Numbered from the stretch's first letter, positions 7,969 through 16,298 are shown. The stretch: 34,323 nt of DNA from DASQUK01 sp046726215 (GCA_046726215.1 JBKPAA010000016.1:1-34323); one strand, 5' to 3'. The notes: generated by a model from the sequence alone, not told the origin. Program-made: numbers and translations.

Positions 7969-7982
7969 CGGACGTGTCAGGC
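7963..7982. promoter_or_regulatory. Palindrome GCCTGAC-N6-GTCAGGC over a start codon
   Basis: A perfect 7-6-7 inverted repeat, GCCTGACGGACGTGTCAGGC, covers the stop codon of the TetR gene and the GTG start of the next gene (7974). Its inner arms CTGAC/GTCAG equal those at 4844-4859 and 28598-28613, but the spacer differs. It could be an internal operator, a coding-end coincidence, or a small RNA hairpin affecting translation of the lipoprotein. Confidence 0.45.
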
Positions 7983-9980
7983 CAGGGCTGGAGGGGGCCG
8001 GCGCGGCACCCGGGCGTCGTCTCGCCGCTGCTGGGCGCGCTGGCGCTGTGCCTGGTGTCGCTGCCGGGTTGCGGCGGGAGCGACGATCCGGCCGAACCCA
8101 GCGCGGTCGACGAGTGCGACTGGCCGATGTGGGGCCACGGGCCCAGCCGGTCGTTCTCGTATCCCTGCGACACCGCCCTGTCGCCCGGGACGGTCGGCGA
8201 TCTCGAGGAGGTGTGGTTCTTCAACGCCGAGGACGCGGTCACCGCCACGCCCGCCGTGGTCGACGGGACGGTGTACGTAGGCGATTGGTCGGGCAACTTC
8301 TACGCCCTCGACCTCGACACGGGCGAGCGCCGCTGGACGTTCCGGGCCCGCACCCATCCCCGCGTCTACGCCGGCCAGATCGTCTCCTCGGCAGCGGTTG
8401 CCGACGTCGCCGGGGAGCCGACCGTCTACTTCGGCGCCGGCAACACGCTCTATGCCCTCCGCGCCCGCGACGGCGACCTCCGCTGGCAGCACCGGCTCGC
8501 CCCGCCGGGTGCCGCCGACGATCCCCGGGAGATCGAGTCGTCGCCGATCGTCGCCGACGGGCTGGTCACCTTCGGATCCGACGTCCACAACGCCGACGAC
8601 GGCACGCCGGCGGCAGTGTTCGCGCTCGATGCCGCCACCGGCAAGGAACGGTGGGCGACCGTGACCGCCCCGACCGGCGGCCAACGGACGGGCGGCGGTC
8701 AGGCCGGCGTCAGGCCGACCGGGCCCGGGTGCGCCGACGTGTGGGGCTCGCCGAGCGTCGACGTGGCGCGCCGGTTGGTGTTCGTGGGCACGGGCAACTG
8801 CACCGCCATCGATCGCTGGGGCGACCACTCCGACGCGATCCTGGCCCTCGACCTCGACACCGGGGCCGAGCTCTGGTCCTACCAGCCGCACGAGCCCAAC
8901 CGCGACGACCTCGACTTCGCCGGCGCGCCCAACCTGTTCGATGCCGACGGCCGGGCCGCAGTCGGCCTGGGGAACAAGGACGCCGTCTACTACGCCGTCG
9001 ACCGGGAGACGGGCGAGCCCCTGTGGAACACCCGGGTGGCGGAGCCCGGCATCCCCGAACCGGGCAGCGACTACTCGACCGGCGGCTTCATCGGCCCGAC
9101 GGCGCTGGCCGACGGCGTCATCGTCGGCGGAACTGCCGTCGGGGGCCCGCCCTACCTGCACGCCATCGACGCCGCCTCGGGCGGTGTCCTCTGGCAGCAG
9201 CACGTCGCCGGTCCCACCTACGCGGCTGCGGCCGAGGCCAACGGGGTCGTGTTCATCGGCGGGACTGACTTCACGTTCCGGGCCCTCGACCTGCGGACCG
9301 GCGCCATCCTGTGGGAGCGCGAGCTGAGCGGCGCCATCTCGGGTGGCGCAGCCGTCGTGGGCGACGACGTCATCGCGGTGGCCGGCATCCGCGCTCCGGG
9401 TGTCGACACCACCAGCGACAACAGCGGCGTGTACCGGTTCTCGCTCGGGTCCGGCGGCCGGCGGCCGCAGCCCGAGTCGTCCACCGCGACCGAGGCGTCC
9501 ACGACGGCGAGCACCCAGAGCGGTCCCCCGCCGACCAGCTCGCCTGGGGCCTCCGCCCAGGCGTGCGTGGCGGCGGCCTGCCCGCTCGACTTCACCATCA
9601 GCGCGGAGCGGGTCGGGGGAGAGACCGGCAGCGGAACCGTCAGGATCCAGCTCGATCCGTTCCGCGTCGAGGTCCGGGCGGCCGGCCTCGGCTCCCCCGG
9701 CCGCTGGCTCCGTCCGGGCAGCCCGGCGGCGTCGGACGGGGCCACCGCCTTCGGGGTGTACCTGTCACAGGGCACCGACAACCCGGTCGGCGGGCTGGTG
9801 TGCATCCTCGACGCCGCCGACGACTGCACCGGCACCGACAACCCGGCGCCCGGTGCCAGCTACGACCGGATCAGCATCCTGGCGGTCGACGACCCGGACA
9901 CGCTGCCGTCGATCACCGAGGGCATCGATCGCATCGTGACCACCAACGGCCTGGAGATCCCCGTCACCCCGGGAGGTTGA
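7974..9980 (+). CDS. Secreted PQQ-like beta-propeller lipoprotein
   Basis: 668 aa. The N-terminus is a lipoprotein signal (hydrophobic VVSPLLGALALCLVSL, lipobox LPGC, acylated C33), so the protein is tethered outside the membrane. Residues about 45-490 hold repeated propeller blades of the PQQ/quinoprotein-dehydrogenase type: VYVGDWSGNFYALDLDTGER, YFGAGNTLYALRARDG, AVFALDAATGKERW, AILALDLDTGAELW, AVYYAVDRETGEPLW and LHAIDAASGGVLW. No confident PQQ or metal site can be pointed to, so it may be a non-enzymatic propeller. A Ser/Thr/Pro-rich linker (about 491-530) leads to a C-terminal domain with cysteines in CVAAACPL and CILDAADDC. GTG 7974 is the first usable start and follows the TetR stop by 5 bp. 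The next gene follows after 2 bp. Function is not known; polyvinyl-alcohol-dehydrogenase-like proteins are the nearest look-alikes. Confidence 0.85.
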   Translation: MSGQGWRGPARHPGVVSPLLGALALCLVSLPGCGGSDDPAEPSAVDECDWPMWGHGPSRSFSYPCDTALSPGTVGDLEEVWFFNAEDAVTATPAVVDGTVYVGDWSGNFYALDLDTGERRWTFRARTHPRVYAGQIVSSAAVADVAGEPTVYFGAGNTLYALRARDGDLRWQHRLAPPGAADDPREIESSPIVADGLVTFGSDVHNADDGTPAAVFALDAATGKERWATVTAPTGGQRTGGGQAGVRPTGPGCADVWGSPSVDVARRLVFVGTGNCTAIDRWGDHSDAILALDLDTGAELWSYQPHEPNRDDLDFAGAPNLFDADGRAAVGLGNKDAVYYAVDRETGEPLWNTRVAEPGIPEPGSDYSTGGFIGPTALADGVIVGGTAVGGPPYLHAIDAASGGVLWQQHVAGPTYAAAAEANGVVFIGGTDFTFRALDLRTGAILWERELSGAISGGAAVVGDDVIAVAGIRAPGVDTTSDNSGVYRFSLGSGGRRPQPESSTATEASTTASTQSGPPPTSSPGASAQACVAAACPLDFTISAERVGGETGSGTVRIQLDPFRVEVRAAGLGSPGRWLRPGSPAASDGATAFGVYLSQGTDNPVGGLVCILDAADDCTGTDNPAPGASYDRISILAVDDPDTLPSITEGIDRIVTTNGLEIPVTPGG

Positions 9981-9982
9981 GT

Positions 9983-11149
9983 GTGACGACATCGCAAAAG
10001 ACGCGGCTGGGGTGTGCGTTGGTGGCCCTGGCTGCCGGCACGGCGGCGGCCGCCTGCAGTGGCGACGACGGCGGCGGCGGCAATGCCGGGTCCGCGTCCA
10101 CGGCGACCGCCAAGGCTCTCGCGGCCATCGTCCTCAGCACGGAGGGCAACAACCTCAACGCCTACGCCCGACCCGCCGTTCCGGAAGCAGACCGTGATCC
10201 GCACGGCGGCCGACGATCCCGACGGCCTCGACATCAACGGCCAGGTGTGCATGCTGCCGGACGAATCCGGGCGCCCCCGGCTCGTCGCCGGCGAGGACAC
10301 CGGCCAGCCGGAGCGGACGCCCGGCTGGGGCATCTTCGAGCTCGAGGGCGAGGCGGTCGGCGGCTGGACGCCCGCGAGGTCGGCCGGCTCGTGCCGACCT
10401 ACCAGACCGACGGTCCCGAGAACTACGGCTGCGGCGTGCTGTCCGACGGTCGCATCGTCACCACCGACATCGGCAACCAGGCGACCGGTCCGCCGACCGG
10501 GCAGCTCATCGTGTGGTTCCCGCCGTTCGACACCGAGGAGGTGCCCTACTGCAAACTCGACGTGGCGCTGCCGACACCCGGCGGCATCCATGTCGTGGAC
10601 GACGTCGTGTACCTGGCAGTGGCGCGCCCACCCGGCAACGGCATCGTCCGCTACGACGGCCCCTTCCCCACGTCGGCCGACGCCGCCGGCGGCTGCGGTC
10701 GGGTCGACGGCACCGGCGCCCCCGTGGCCGACGAGGTGCACAAGCAACCGTTCATCCCGGCCGACGAGCACATCGCCACCCCCAACGCCGTGATCGGTGC
10801 GCCCGGCGGCGGCTTCTACGTCTCGAGCGCCTTCACCGGGGTGCTGGCGGAGTACGACGGCTCCGGCCGCTTCGTCAGCACCCTGGTGGCGCCGCCGGCC
10901 GGCGAGCAGCTCGGGGCCGAGCCGTATTCGACCGGCGCCCCCTTCGGGATGGGTGTCGACCCGGCGACGGGCGCCATCTACTGGGCCGACCTCGCCATCG
11001 GCATCACCGACGACATCGGGCCCATCGACGGCGCCGGCACCGTCCGGCGCATCACCTTCGACACCGGCGGCAATCCCGGGCCCGTGGAGACCCTGGACGA
11101 GGGCCTCGACTTCCCCGACGGCATCGGCATCTACGTTCCTGCGGGATGA
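9983..11149 (+). CDS. NHL/SMP-30-like propeller lipoprotein with two frameshifts
   Basis: Start GTG 9983 has GGGAGG six bases upstream and follows the preceding stop by 2 bp. The N-terminus (CALVALAAGTAAAAC, then SGDDGGGG) is a likely lipoprotein signal. The C-terminal half (YGCGVLSDGRIVTTDIGNQ, GGIHVVDDVVYLAVARPPGN, GMGVDPATGAIYWADLAIG) looks like a six-bladed SMP-30/NHL propeller. Between about 10166 and 10363 the sensible protein is in the other frame: PDPPFRKQTVIRTAADDPDG then LDINGQVCMLPDESG and TPGWGIFELEGEAVGG. The continuous 388-codon frame there gives an Arg/Pro-rich shadow. One extra base near 10166 and one missing base near 10362 restore a single coherent product, so the annotated frame is right at both ends and wrong for about 66 residues. 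It may be a sequencing or assembly artefact or a recently damaged gene. Probably co-expressed with the preceding lipoprotein. Confidence 0.75.
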   Translation: MTTSQKTRLGCALVALAAGTAAAACSGDDGGGGNAGSASTATAKALAAIVLSTEGNNLNAYARPAVPEADRDPHGGRRSRRPRHQRPGVHAAGRIRAPPARRRRGHRPAGADARLGHLRARGRGGRRLDAREVGRLVPTYQTDGPENYGCGVLSDGRIVTTDIGNQATGPPTGQLIVWFPPFDTEEVPYCKLDVALPTPGGIHVVDDVVYLAVARPPGNGIVRYDGPFPTSADAAGGCGRVDGTGAPVADEVHKQPFIPADEHIATPNAVIGAPGGGFYVSSAFTGVLAEYDGSGRFVSTLVAPPAGEQLGAEPYSTGAPFGMGVDPATGAIYWADLAIGITDDIGPIDGAGTVRRITFDTGGNPGPVETLDEGLDFPDGIGIYVPAG

Positions 11150-11162
11150 CGGCCCGCCGCCC

Positions 11163-11193
11163 TTGACTTCGAGCGCGCTCGAACCCGTAGCGT
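11163..11193 (+). promoter_or_regulatory. Promoter with 16-bp palindrome before LLM oxidoreductase
   Basis: TTGACT (11163-11168) could be a -35 and TAGCGT (11188-11193) a -10, 19 bp apart. Between them lies a perfect palindrome, TTCGAGCGCGCTCGAA (11168-11183), typical of a repressor operator placed between promoter boxes. A further inverted pair GCGTCA / TGACGC (11190-11195, 11210-11215) follows in the leader. The next start codon is at 11247. Confidence 0.5.
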
Positions 11194-11246
11194 CAGGTGC
11201 AGCTTGCTGTGACGCCCGCAGTGCCACCGCTCCCGAGGAGATCGCC

Positions 11247-12128
11247 GTGCAGCTCGGAATCCACGTCCCCAACTTCAAGTACGTCGGTGGCACGCCCGCC
11301 ATCGGCCCCGAGCTGGTCCGGGTGGCCGAGGCCGCGGAGGCGGCGGGGGCGACGTGGCTGTCGGTGATGGACCACTACTTCCAGATGGACCAGATGGCCC
11401 CGGCGGAGGACCCGATGCTCGAGGGCTACACCACGCTGGGCTTCTGGGCCGGCCATACCTCCTCGATCCGGCTCGGCCTGCTGGTAACCGGCGTGACCTA
11501 CCGGTATCCGGGCCTACTGGCCAAGATCGTCTCGACGCTCGACGTGCTGTCGGGTGGCCGGGCCGCCCTCGGCATCGGGGCCGCCTGGTACGAGCGGGAG
11601 CATCGAGGGCTCGGGGTGCCCTTCCCGCCGGTCGCCGAGCGGTTCGAGCGCCTGGAGGAAGCGCTGCAGATCTGCCTGCAGATGTGGGACCCGGCGAACA
11701 ACGGCCGCTACGAGGGCCGCCACTACCAGCTGGCCGAGACCCTCTGTTCGCCGCAGCCGCTCAGCCGGCCCCACCCGCCGATCATGATCGGCGGCAGCGG
11801 CGAGCGGAAGACGCTGCGCCTGGTAGCGCAGTACGCCGACGCCTGCAACCTGATCCGGGCGTCGACCGACGAGGTCGCCCACAAGTTGGACGTCCTCCGC
11901 CGGCATTGCGACGACGTGGCCCGCGACGTGGACGAGATCCAGAAGACGATCCTCTACATGGGCCCCGAGCTCGACGGCGGCGACATCGATGGCTTCGCCA
12001 CCGAGATGGCCGGGTACGCGAAGCTCGGGGTCGCCGCGGTCATGGTGATGCCGCTCACCGATCGCCCCGCCGAGTGGGTCGAGCGGGCCTGCATCCCGGC
12101 CGCCGCCAGGCTCGCCGAGATCCCCTGA
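11247..12128 (+). CDS. LLM class F420-dependent oxidoreductase
   Basis: A luciferase-like (TIM-barrel) oxidoreductase of 293 aa. The start is GTG 11247, with GAGGAG six bases upstream; the frame runs open through the previous gene but that part is a shadow. Features: MQLGIHVPNFKYVGG at the first strand, ATWLSVMDHYFQM, LGLLVTGVTYRYPGLLAKIV, LSGGRAALGIGAAWYEREH (the cofactor phosphate region) and PPIMIGGSGERKTLRLVAQY near residue 175. This is the pattern of the F420-dependent subgroup common in actinobacteria (TIGR03560-like) rather than FMN luciferases; the substrate is unknown. It is the first gene of a set of three closely spaced genes with its own palindromic promoter. Confidence 0.88.
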   Translation: MQLGIHVPNFKYVGGTPAIGPELVRVAEAAEAAGATWLSVMDHYFQMDQMAPAEDPMLEGYTTLGFWAGHTSSIRLGLLVTGVTYRYPGLLAKIVSTLDVLSGGRAALGIGAAWYEREHRGLGVPFPPVAERFERLEEALQICLQMWDPANNGRYEGRHYQLAETLCSPQPLSRPHPPIMIGGSGERKTLRLVAQYADACNLIRASTDEVAHKLDVLRRHCDDVARDVDEIQKTILYMGPELDGGDIDGFATEMAGYAKLGVAAVMVMPLTDRPAEWVERACIPAAARLAEIP

Positions 12129-12166
12129 CTCCGGCGCGGGCCGGCCCGGCAGGGCAAAGTGACGGC

Positions 12167-12883
12167 GTGCGAATCGGGATGCTGGCACCGATGCCGTCGG
12201 AGCTGCGGCCGCTGGTGAAGCGGCTCGGCCTGCGGCCGTCCGCGGGGCCCCTGGGAACCCGGGTCCACGAGGGTCGGGCGGGTTCGGCCACCGTCGTAGC
12301 GGCGACCACCGGCATGGGCACTGCCGGCGCCGCCGAGGCGGCACGGCGCATGCTGGACGGCGGGGACGTCGATCACGTCATGGTCGTCGGCATCGCCGGT
12401 GGCATCGACGACCGCCTCGCCATCGGCGACGTCATCAGGCCGCGTGTCGTGATCGACGGGGCGTCCGGGACCGAATACCGGCCCCACCCGCTGGGTGGGC
12501 AGACGGATCCGCCGGACCCGGGCGCCCTCCACACGTCCGACGAGTTCATCGTCGATCCGGACCGCGTGGCGGCGCTCCGGGCCCGCGGCGTGATCGCCAT
12601 GGACATGGAGACGGCGGCCGTCGCCGCCGTGTGCGAGGAGCGTGGGTTTCCCTGGTCGGTGGTCCGCGCCATCAGCGACCGGTCCAGCGACGGGATGGCC
12701 GACGAGGCCGTGTTCCAGCTCGCCCACCCGGACGGCTCGCCCAACCTGCGAGCGGTGGCGCGTTTCGTCGCCCGCCACCCCGGGCGCGTTCCCCAGCTGC
12801 TCCGGCTCGGACGAGATGCGAGCGTTGCCACCAACGCCGCCGCCACCGCGGCCGCCGAGGCCTGCCGCCAACTCTCACGATGA
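12167..12883 (+). CDS. Nucleoside phosphorylase / MTA-SAH nucleosidase-like protein
   Basis: A 238-aa member of the PNP/UDP phosphorylase superfamily, nearest to 5'-methylthioadenosine/S-adenosylhomocysteine nucleosidase. Visible: MRIGMLAPMPSELRPLV at the start, VVGIAGGIDDRLAIGDVI, and MDMETAAVAAVCEERG followed by VVRAISDRSSD. In MTA/SAH nucleosidase this last region holds the ribose-binding Glu (ME) and the catalytic Asp (SD); both are kept. GTG 12167 is taken as start, 38 bp after the LLM gene. The C-terminal 40 residues are longer than in the canonical nucleosidase and Ala-rich. Substrate choice (MTA, SAH, futalosine or other) cannot be told by eye. The stop overlaps the next start as ATGA. 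Confidence 0.8.
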   Translation: MRIGMLAPMPSELRPLVKRLGLRPSAGPLGTRVHEGRAGSATVVAATTGMGTAGAAEAARRMLDGGDVDHVMVVGIAGGIDDRLAIGDVIRPRVVIDGASGTEYRPHPLGGQTDPPDPGALHTSDEFIVDPDRVAALRARGVIAMDMETAAVAAVCEERGFPWSVVRAISDRSSDGMADEAVFQLAHPDGSPNLRAVARFVARHPGRVPQLLRLGRDASVATNAAATAAAEACRQLSR

Positions 12884-14079
12884 ACGGCGAGTGGGGCGAG
12901 ACCCCCGCGTCGGTGGTCCCCGACATCCGCTACGTGCGCAGTCGCGGCCAGGAGCAGCGCGCCACCTACTTCGAGCTGTTCTTCGACCTGGTCTACGTGT
13001 TCGCGATCACGCAGCTCTCCCACCACCTGCTGGCGGAGCTCACCTGGGCCGGTGCCGCCGAGGCGGCGTTCCTGCTGTGCGCCGTCTACTGGGCCTGGAA
13101 CTACACGACGTGGATGACGAACTGGTTCGACCCCGAGGTGTCGCTGGTCCGGCTGGTGCTGGTGCTCGTGATGCTGGCGAGCCTGCTCATGGCCGTGTCC
13201 ATCCCCGAGGCCTTCGGCGACCACGGGTTGCTGTTCGCCGCCAGCTATTGCGCGTTGCAGGTCGGGCGCAATGGCTTCGTGGTGGGTGTGACCCCGCCCG
13301 GGCCGTTCCACCGCAACTTCCAGCAGATCCTGACCTGGAGCATCCTGTCGGTTCCGCTGTGGATCGGCGGCGCTCTGCTGCACGGCAACGCCCGCTGGGC
13401 CCTGTGGTTGGCGGCGTTCGGGTTGGACCTGGCGGCGCCGCTGGCCCGGTTCTGGCTCCCGGGCTTCGGCGGTGGCACCCCGATGATCGAGTGGGCGATC
13501 GACGCCGGCCACTTCGCCGAGCGGTTCCAGCTGTTCGTGATCATCGTCCTGGGCGAGAGCATCGTGCTCGCCGGAGCCACGGCCACCGAAGTGGGGCTGG
13601 AGGCGTCGGTGGTCGTCGCCCTCGGCTTCGCCTTCCTCTCGTCGGTGGCGCTGTGGTGGCTCTACTTCGGGCAGGTGGCGACCGACGCGGTCCGGCGTAT
13701 GGCCGCCGCCGAGGTTCCGGGGCAGGTGGGCCGCGACGCCTACACGTATCTCCACCTGCCGATCGTCGCCGGGATCCTGCTCGCCGCCGTCGGCGACGAG
13801 CTGGTGATCGCCCACCCCGGGGACGAGCTCGGAACCGCCGGCGCCCTCGTAACGCTGGGCGGTCCGGCGCTGTACCTGCTCGGCGTCGTGGCGTTCGGCG
13901 CCCGGGTGGCACGCCACCAGCCGTGGACGCGGACGGCGGCGGCGGTCCTGCTGCTCGTGGCCGTGCCGGTCGGCGCCCGGGCCCCGGGGTTGCTGGTGGC
14001 GGGGCTGGCGACGGGGCTGCTGATCGCACTGGTCGTCGCCGATCGTGTGGGCGTAGGCCACCCGAGCTCCGGCGGGTAG
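12880..14079 (+). CDS. Low temperature requirement protein A (LtrA) family
   Basis: A 399-aa polytopic membrane protein of the LtrA family. The family signature is at the start: RATYFELFFDLVYVFAITQL (residues about 27-46). About ten hydrophobic segments follow, for example AAFLLCAVYWAWNY, LVLVLVMLASLLMAV, FVIIVLGESIVLAG, LGFAFLSSVALWWLYFG and the C-terminal AAAVLLLVAVPVGA and LLVAGLATGLLIALVV. ATG 12880 overlaps the preceding stop (ATGA), so it is translationally coupled to the nucleosidase. LtrA was named from cold growth of Listeria; the molecular function of the family is unknown. Confidence 0.88.
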   Translation: MNGEWGETPASVVPDIRYVRSRGQEQRATYFELFFDLVYVFAITQLSHHLLAELTWAGAAEAAFLLCAVYWAWNYTTWMTNWFDPEVSLVRLVLVLVMLASLLMAVSIPEAFGDHGLLFAASYCALQVGRNGFVVGVTPPGPFHRNFQQILTWSILSVPLWIGGALLHGNARWALWLAAFGLDLAAPLARFWLPGFGGGTPMIEWAIDAGHFAERFQLFVIIVLGESIVLAGATATEVGLEASVVVALGFAFLSSVALWWLYFGQVATDAVRRMAAAEVPGQVGRDAYTYLHLPIVAGILLAAVGDELVIAHPGDELGTAGALVTLGGPALYLLGVVAFGARVARHQPWTRTAAAVLLLVAVPVGARAPGLLVAGLATGLLIALVVADRVGVGHPSSGG

Positions 14080-14091
14080 GCGGTGCGCCGG

Positions 14092-14610
14092 TCAGTTGTC
14101 CGGCTTGCCGAGTGCGTCGAGAAAGGCGGCCACGGCGGCGGCCGAGTGGTGGCGCCACAGGCCGACGTGGTCGGTTCTCGCCGGTTCGGATGCCCGTTCG
14201 TCGAGGAGGTCGGCGAACGCCCCGCGTTGGGCTCGGACCAGGTCGTCGGGATCGAGACCGAGCTGTTCGGTGACCACGAGCTTGAGCAGGAAGGCGCTGC
14301 GGACGTCGCGGATGTGCCTGACGGGGGTGACGAGCCAGCGGCCGAGGCGTGTGCGGCCGCGGGCGGTGGGGCCGTAGACGGTGCGGGGCGGACCGGCGCT
14401 GCTCGGCTCGGTGCGGCGGGGTTCGACCAGGCCGAGGGCCTGGAGGCGCTCGAGGGCGCGGTAGACGAGCTGGCGGGACAGGTGCCAGACGTTGCCGATC
14501 GGGGTGCCGGATCGCAGCGCCGCGGCGATGTCGTAGCCGTGGCGGGGCTTCTCGACGAGCACACCGAGGACGGCCCACTCGTTGAGCGAGAGGCTGGGGC
14601 GGCGTTCCAC
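14092..14610 (-). CDS. PadR family transcriptional regulator
   Basis: A 172-aa winged-helix regulator. Residues about 5-85 form the PadR domain: LSLNEWAVLGVLVEKPRHGY, DIAAALR, QLVYRALERLQALGLVEPRR and the wing PRTVYGPTARGRTRLGRWL. A C-terminal helical dimerisation part follows (FLLKLVVTEQLGLDPDDLV). It converges on the LtrA gene (13-bp gap) and is divergent from modA with 77 bp between starts. No ModE is present in the window, so control of the molybdate transporter by this PadR is possible but is inference from position only. Confidence 0.88.
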   Translation of the reverse strand: MERRPSLSLNEWAVLGVLVEKPRHGYDIAAALRSGTPIGNVWHLSRQLVYRALERLQALGLVEPRRTEPSSAGPPRTVYGPTARGRTRLGRWLVTPVRHIRDVRSAFLLKLVVTEQLGLDPDDLVRAQRGAFADLLDERASEPARTDHVGLWRHHSAAAVAAFLDALGKPDN

Positions 14611-14652
14611 GCCCCGAGGTTGCCACGGCCGTCACCCACCGGTCTCAACTGC

Positions 14653-14684
14653 TAGGTTCACTGCGACTACCACCGCCTGGAGGG
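14653..14684 (+). promoter_or_regulatory. modA -10-like hexamer and ribosome site
   Basis: TAGGTT (14653-14658) fits an actinobacterial -10. GGAGGG lies about 5 bases before the modA ATG at 14688 and fixes that start. The hexamer sits in a short AAC-TGCTAG-GTT symmetry, too weak to call an operator. Confidence 0.4.
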
Positions 14685-14687
14685 ACC

Positions 14688-15488
14688 ATGAAGCTCCGTG
14701 TGCTGCGGCTTCTTGCCGTCGTCAGCGTGCCCGCACTGGTGTTTGCCGCCTGTGGAGACGACGACGACGATGCCGGCTCGACGACGACCGACGCGCCGGC
14801 CGAGGGGTCGGCGGTGGAGGGCGACATCACGGTGTTCGCAGCCGCATCGCTGACCGACGCGTTCACGGAGCTCGGGACCACGTTCGAGTCGGAGAACCCC
14901 GACGCCTCCGTCGAGTTCAACTTCGGGGCGTCGTCGGCCCTCCGGGAGCAGATCCTCGCCGGAGCGCCGGCCGACGTCTTCGCCTCGGCGAACACCTCGA
15001 ACATGGACCAGGTCGTCGACGGTGGGGCCGCCAGCGATCCCGAGGACTTCGTGACCAACCTGCTCGAGATCGCGGTGCCGGCCGGCAACGAGGCCGGGGT
15101 CACCGGGCTCGACGATTTCGCCAACCCCGACCTGCTCACCGGGCTGTGCGCGGAGGAGGTGCCATGCGGCGAGTTCGGCCGCGAGGCGCTGGCCATCGCC
15201 GGGATCACCCCCTCGATCGACACCAACGAACCCGACGTGCGGTCGTTGCTGACCAAGATCGAGGCCGGTGACCTCGACGCCGGGATCGTCTACGTAACCG
15301 ACGTCATGGCCGCGGATGACACCGTTGAGGGCGTCGAGATACCCGCCGACGACAACGTCGTTGCCACCTATCCGATCGCCGCGCTCACCGACGCTGCCAA
15401 CCCCGACACCGCCGATGCCTTCGTCGAGTTCGTGCTCTCCGACGAGGGTCAGGAGATCCTCGGCTCCTACGGCTTCGAAGCCCCGTGA
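14688..15488 (+). CDS. modA: Molybdate ABC transporter, substrate-binding lipoprotein
   Basis: A 266-aa periplasmic-type binding protein. It has a lipoprotein signal (LRLLAVVSVPALVFAAC, acylated C22) followed by an acidic Asp/Ser/Thr linker. The ModA core starts at ITVFAAASLTDAFTEL, the oxyanion-binding serine region, followed by FNFGASSALREQILAGAPAD and VFASAN. Near the C-terminus AGIVYVTDVMA supplies the usual ligand-contacting Tyr/Asp region. The function is capture of molybdate or tungstate outside the membrane. The ATG has GGAGGG upstream. The stop overlaps the modB GTG by 4 bases. Molybdate would feed Mo-cofactor enzymes; none is in the window. Confidence 0.93.
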   Translation: MKLRVLRLLAVVSVPALVFAACGDDDDDAGSTTTDAPAEGSAVEGDITVFAAASLTDAFTELGTTFESENPDASVEFNFGASSALREQILAGAPADVFASANTSNMDQVVDGGAASDPEDFVTNLLEIAVPAGNEAGVTGLDDFANPDLLTGLCAEEVPCGEFGREALAIAGITPSIDTNEPDVRSLLTKIEAGDLDAGIVYVTDVMAADDTVEGVEIPADDNVVATYPIAALTDAANPDTADAFVEFVLSDEGQEILGSYGFEAP

Positions 15489-16297
15489 GCCGGCGGCACG
15501 CGGGCGCGAGGAGGGCGAGACAGCAGCGCACCCCCTGGCTGATCTTCCTCCTCGCGGCCGTCGCCCTGGCCTACGTCGCCGTGCCCTTCGTGGCGCTGCT
15601 GCAGCGGGCGCCGTGGTCGGATCTCGGTGGCCTGCTCGGTCGATCGATCGTCGTCGACGCCCTGCGGCTCAGCATCACCACCGCATTCGCGGCCACGGGG
15701 CTCGCCATGCTGCTCGGGATCCCACTCGCCTGGGTGCTCGCCCGCACCCGGTTCCCCGGCCGCTCCGTGGCGCGGGCGCTGGTCACGCTGCCGATGGTGC
15801 TGCCGCCGGTGGTCGGCGGCGCCGCGCTCCTCTTCGCGTTCGGGCGGCGCGGCCTGCTCGGCGGACCGGTGTACGACTCGACCGGGTTCCTGCTGCCGTT
15901 CTCCATGTGGGGGGTCGTAGCCGCCAACACCTTCGTCGCCATGCCGTTCCTGGTGCTCACTGTGGAGGCCGGGCTCCGCGCTGCCGATCCCCGCTACGAG
16001 GACGCCGCCGCCACCCTGGGCGCCAGCCGGTCGATGATCTTCCGGCGCATCACGGTGCCGCACGCGGGCCCGTCCATCATCGCCGGCGCAGTGCTCTGCT
16101 GGGCGCGGGCGCTGGGGGAGTTCGGAGCTACGGTCACCTTCGCCGGCAACCTCCGGGGCCGGACGCAGACCATGCCCCTCGCCGTGTTCCTCGCCCTCGA
16201 ATCCGACCGCGACGCCGCCATCGCCTTGTCACTGGTGCTCATCGCCGTGTCCCTGGCTGTGCTTCTCCCGCTCCGCGACCGGTGGCTGACCGTCTGA
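15485..16297 (+). CDS. modB: Molybdate ABC transporter permease
   Basis: A 270-aa integral membrane permease with about six segments (for example TPWLIFLLAAVALAYVAVPF, LVTLPMVLPPVVGGAALLFA, WGVVAANTFVAMPFLVLTV). The cytoplasmic loop EDAAATLGASRSMIFRRITV, continuing to PHAGPSI, is the EAA motif that contacts the ATPase. GTG 15485 overlaps the modA stop as GTGA. Together with modA and modC it forms a complete importer. The first 18 residues are strongly basic, consistent with a cytoplasmic N-terminus. Confidence 0.93.
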   Translation: MSRRHAGARRARQQRTPWLIFLLAAVALAYVAVPFVALLQRAPWSDLGGLLGRSIVVDALRLSITTAFAATGLAMLLGIPLAWVLARTRFPGRSVARALVTLPMVLPPVVGGAALLFAFGRRGLLGGPVYDSTGFLLPFSMWGVVAANTFVAMPFLVLTVEAGLRAADPRYEDAAATLGASRSMIFRRITVPHAGPSIIAGAVLCWARALGEFGATVTFAGNLRGRTQTMPLAVFLALESDRDAAIALSLVLIAVSLAVLLPLRDRWLTV

Positions 16298-16298
16298 C

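Noticed and set aside
10014..10793. Separate 259-codon gene
   Set aside because: Only its middle part (about 10167-10363) makes sense, and that part continues the frame-shifted lipoprotein gene on both sides.
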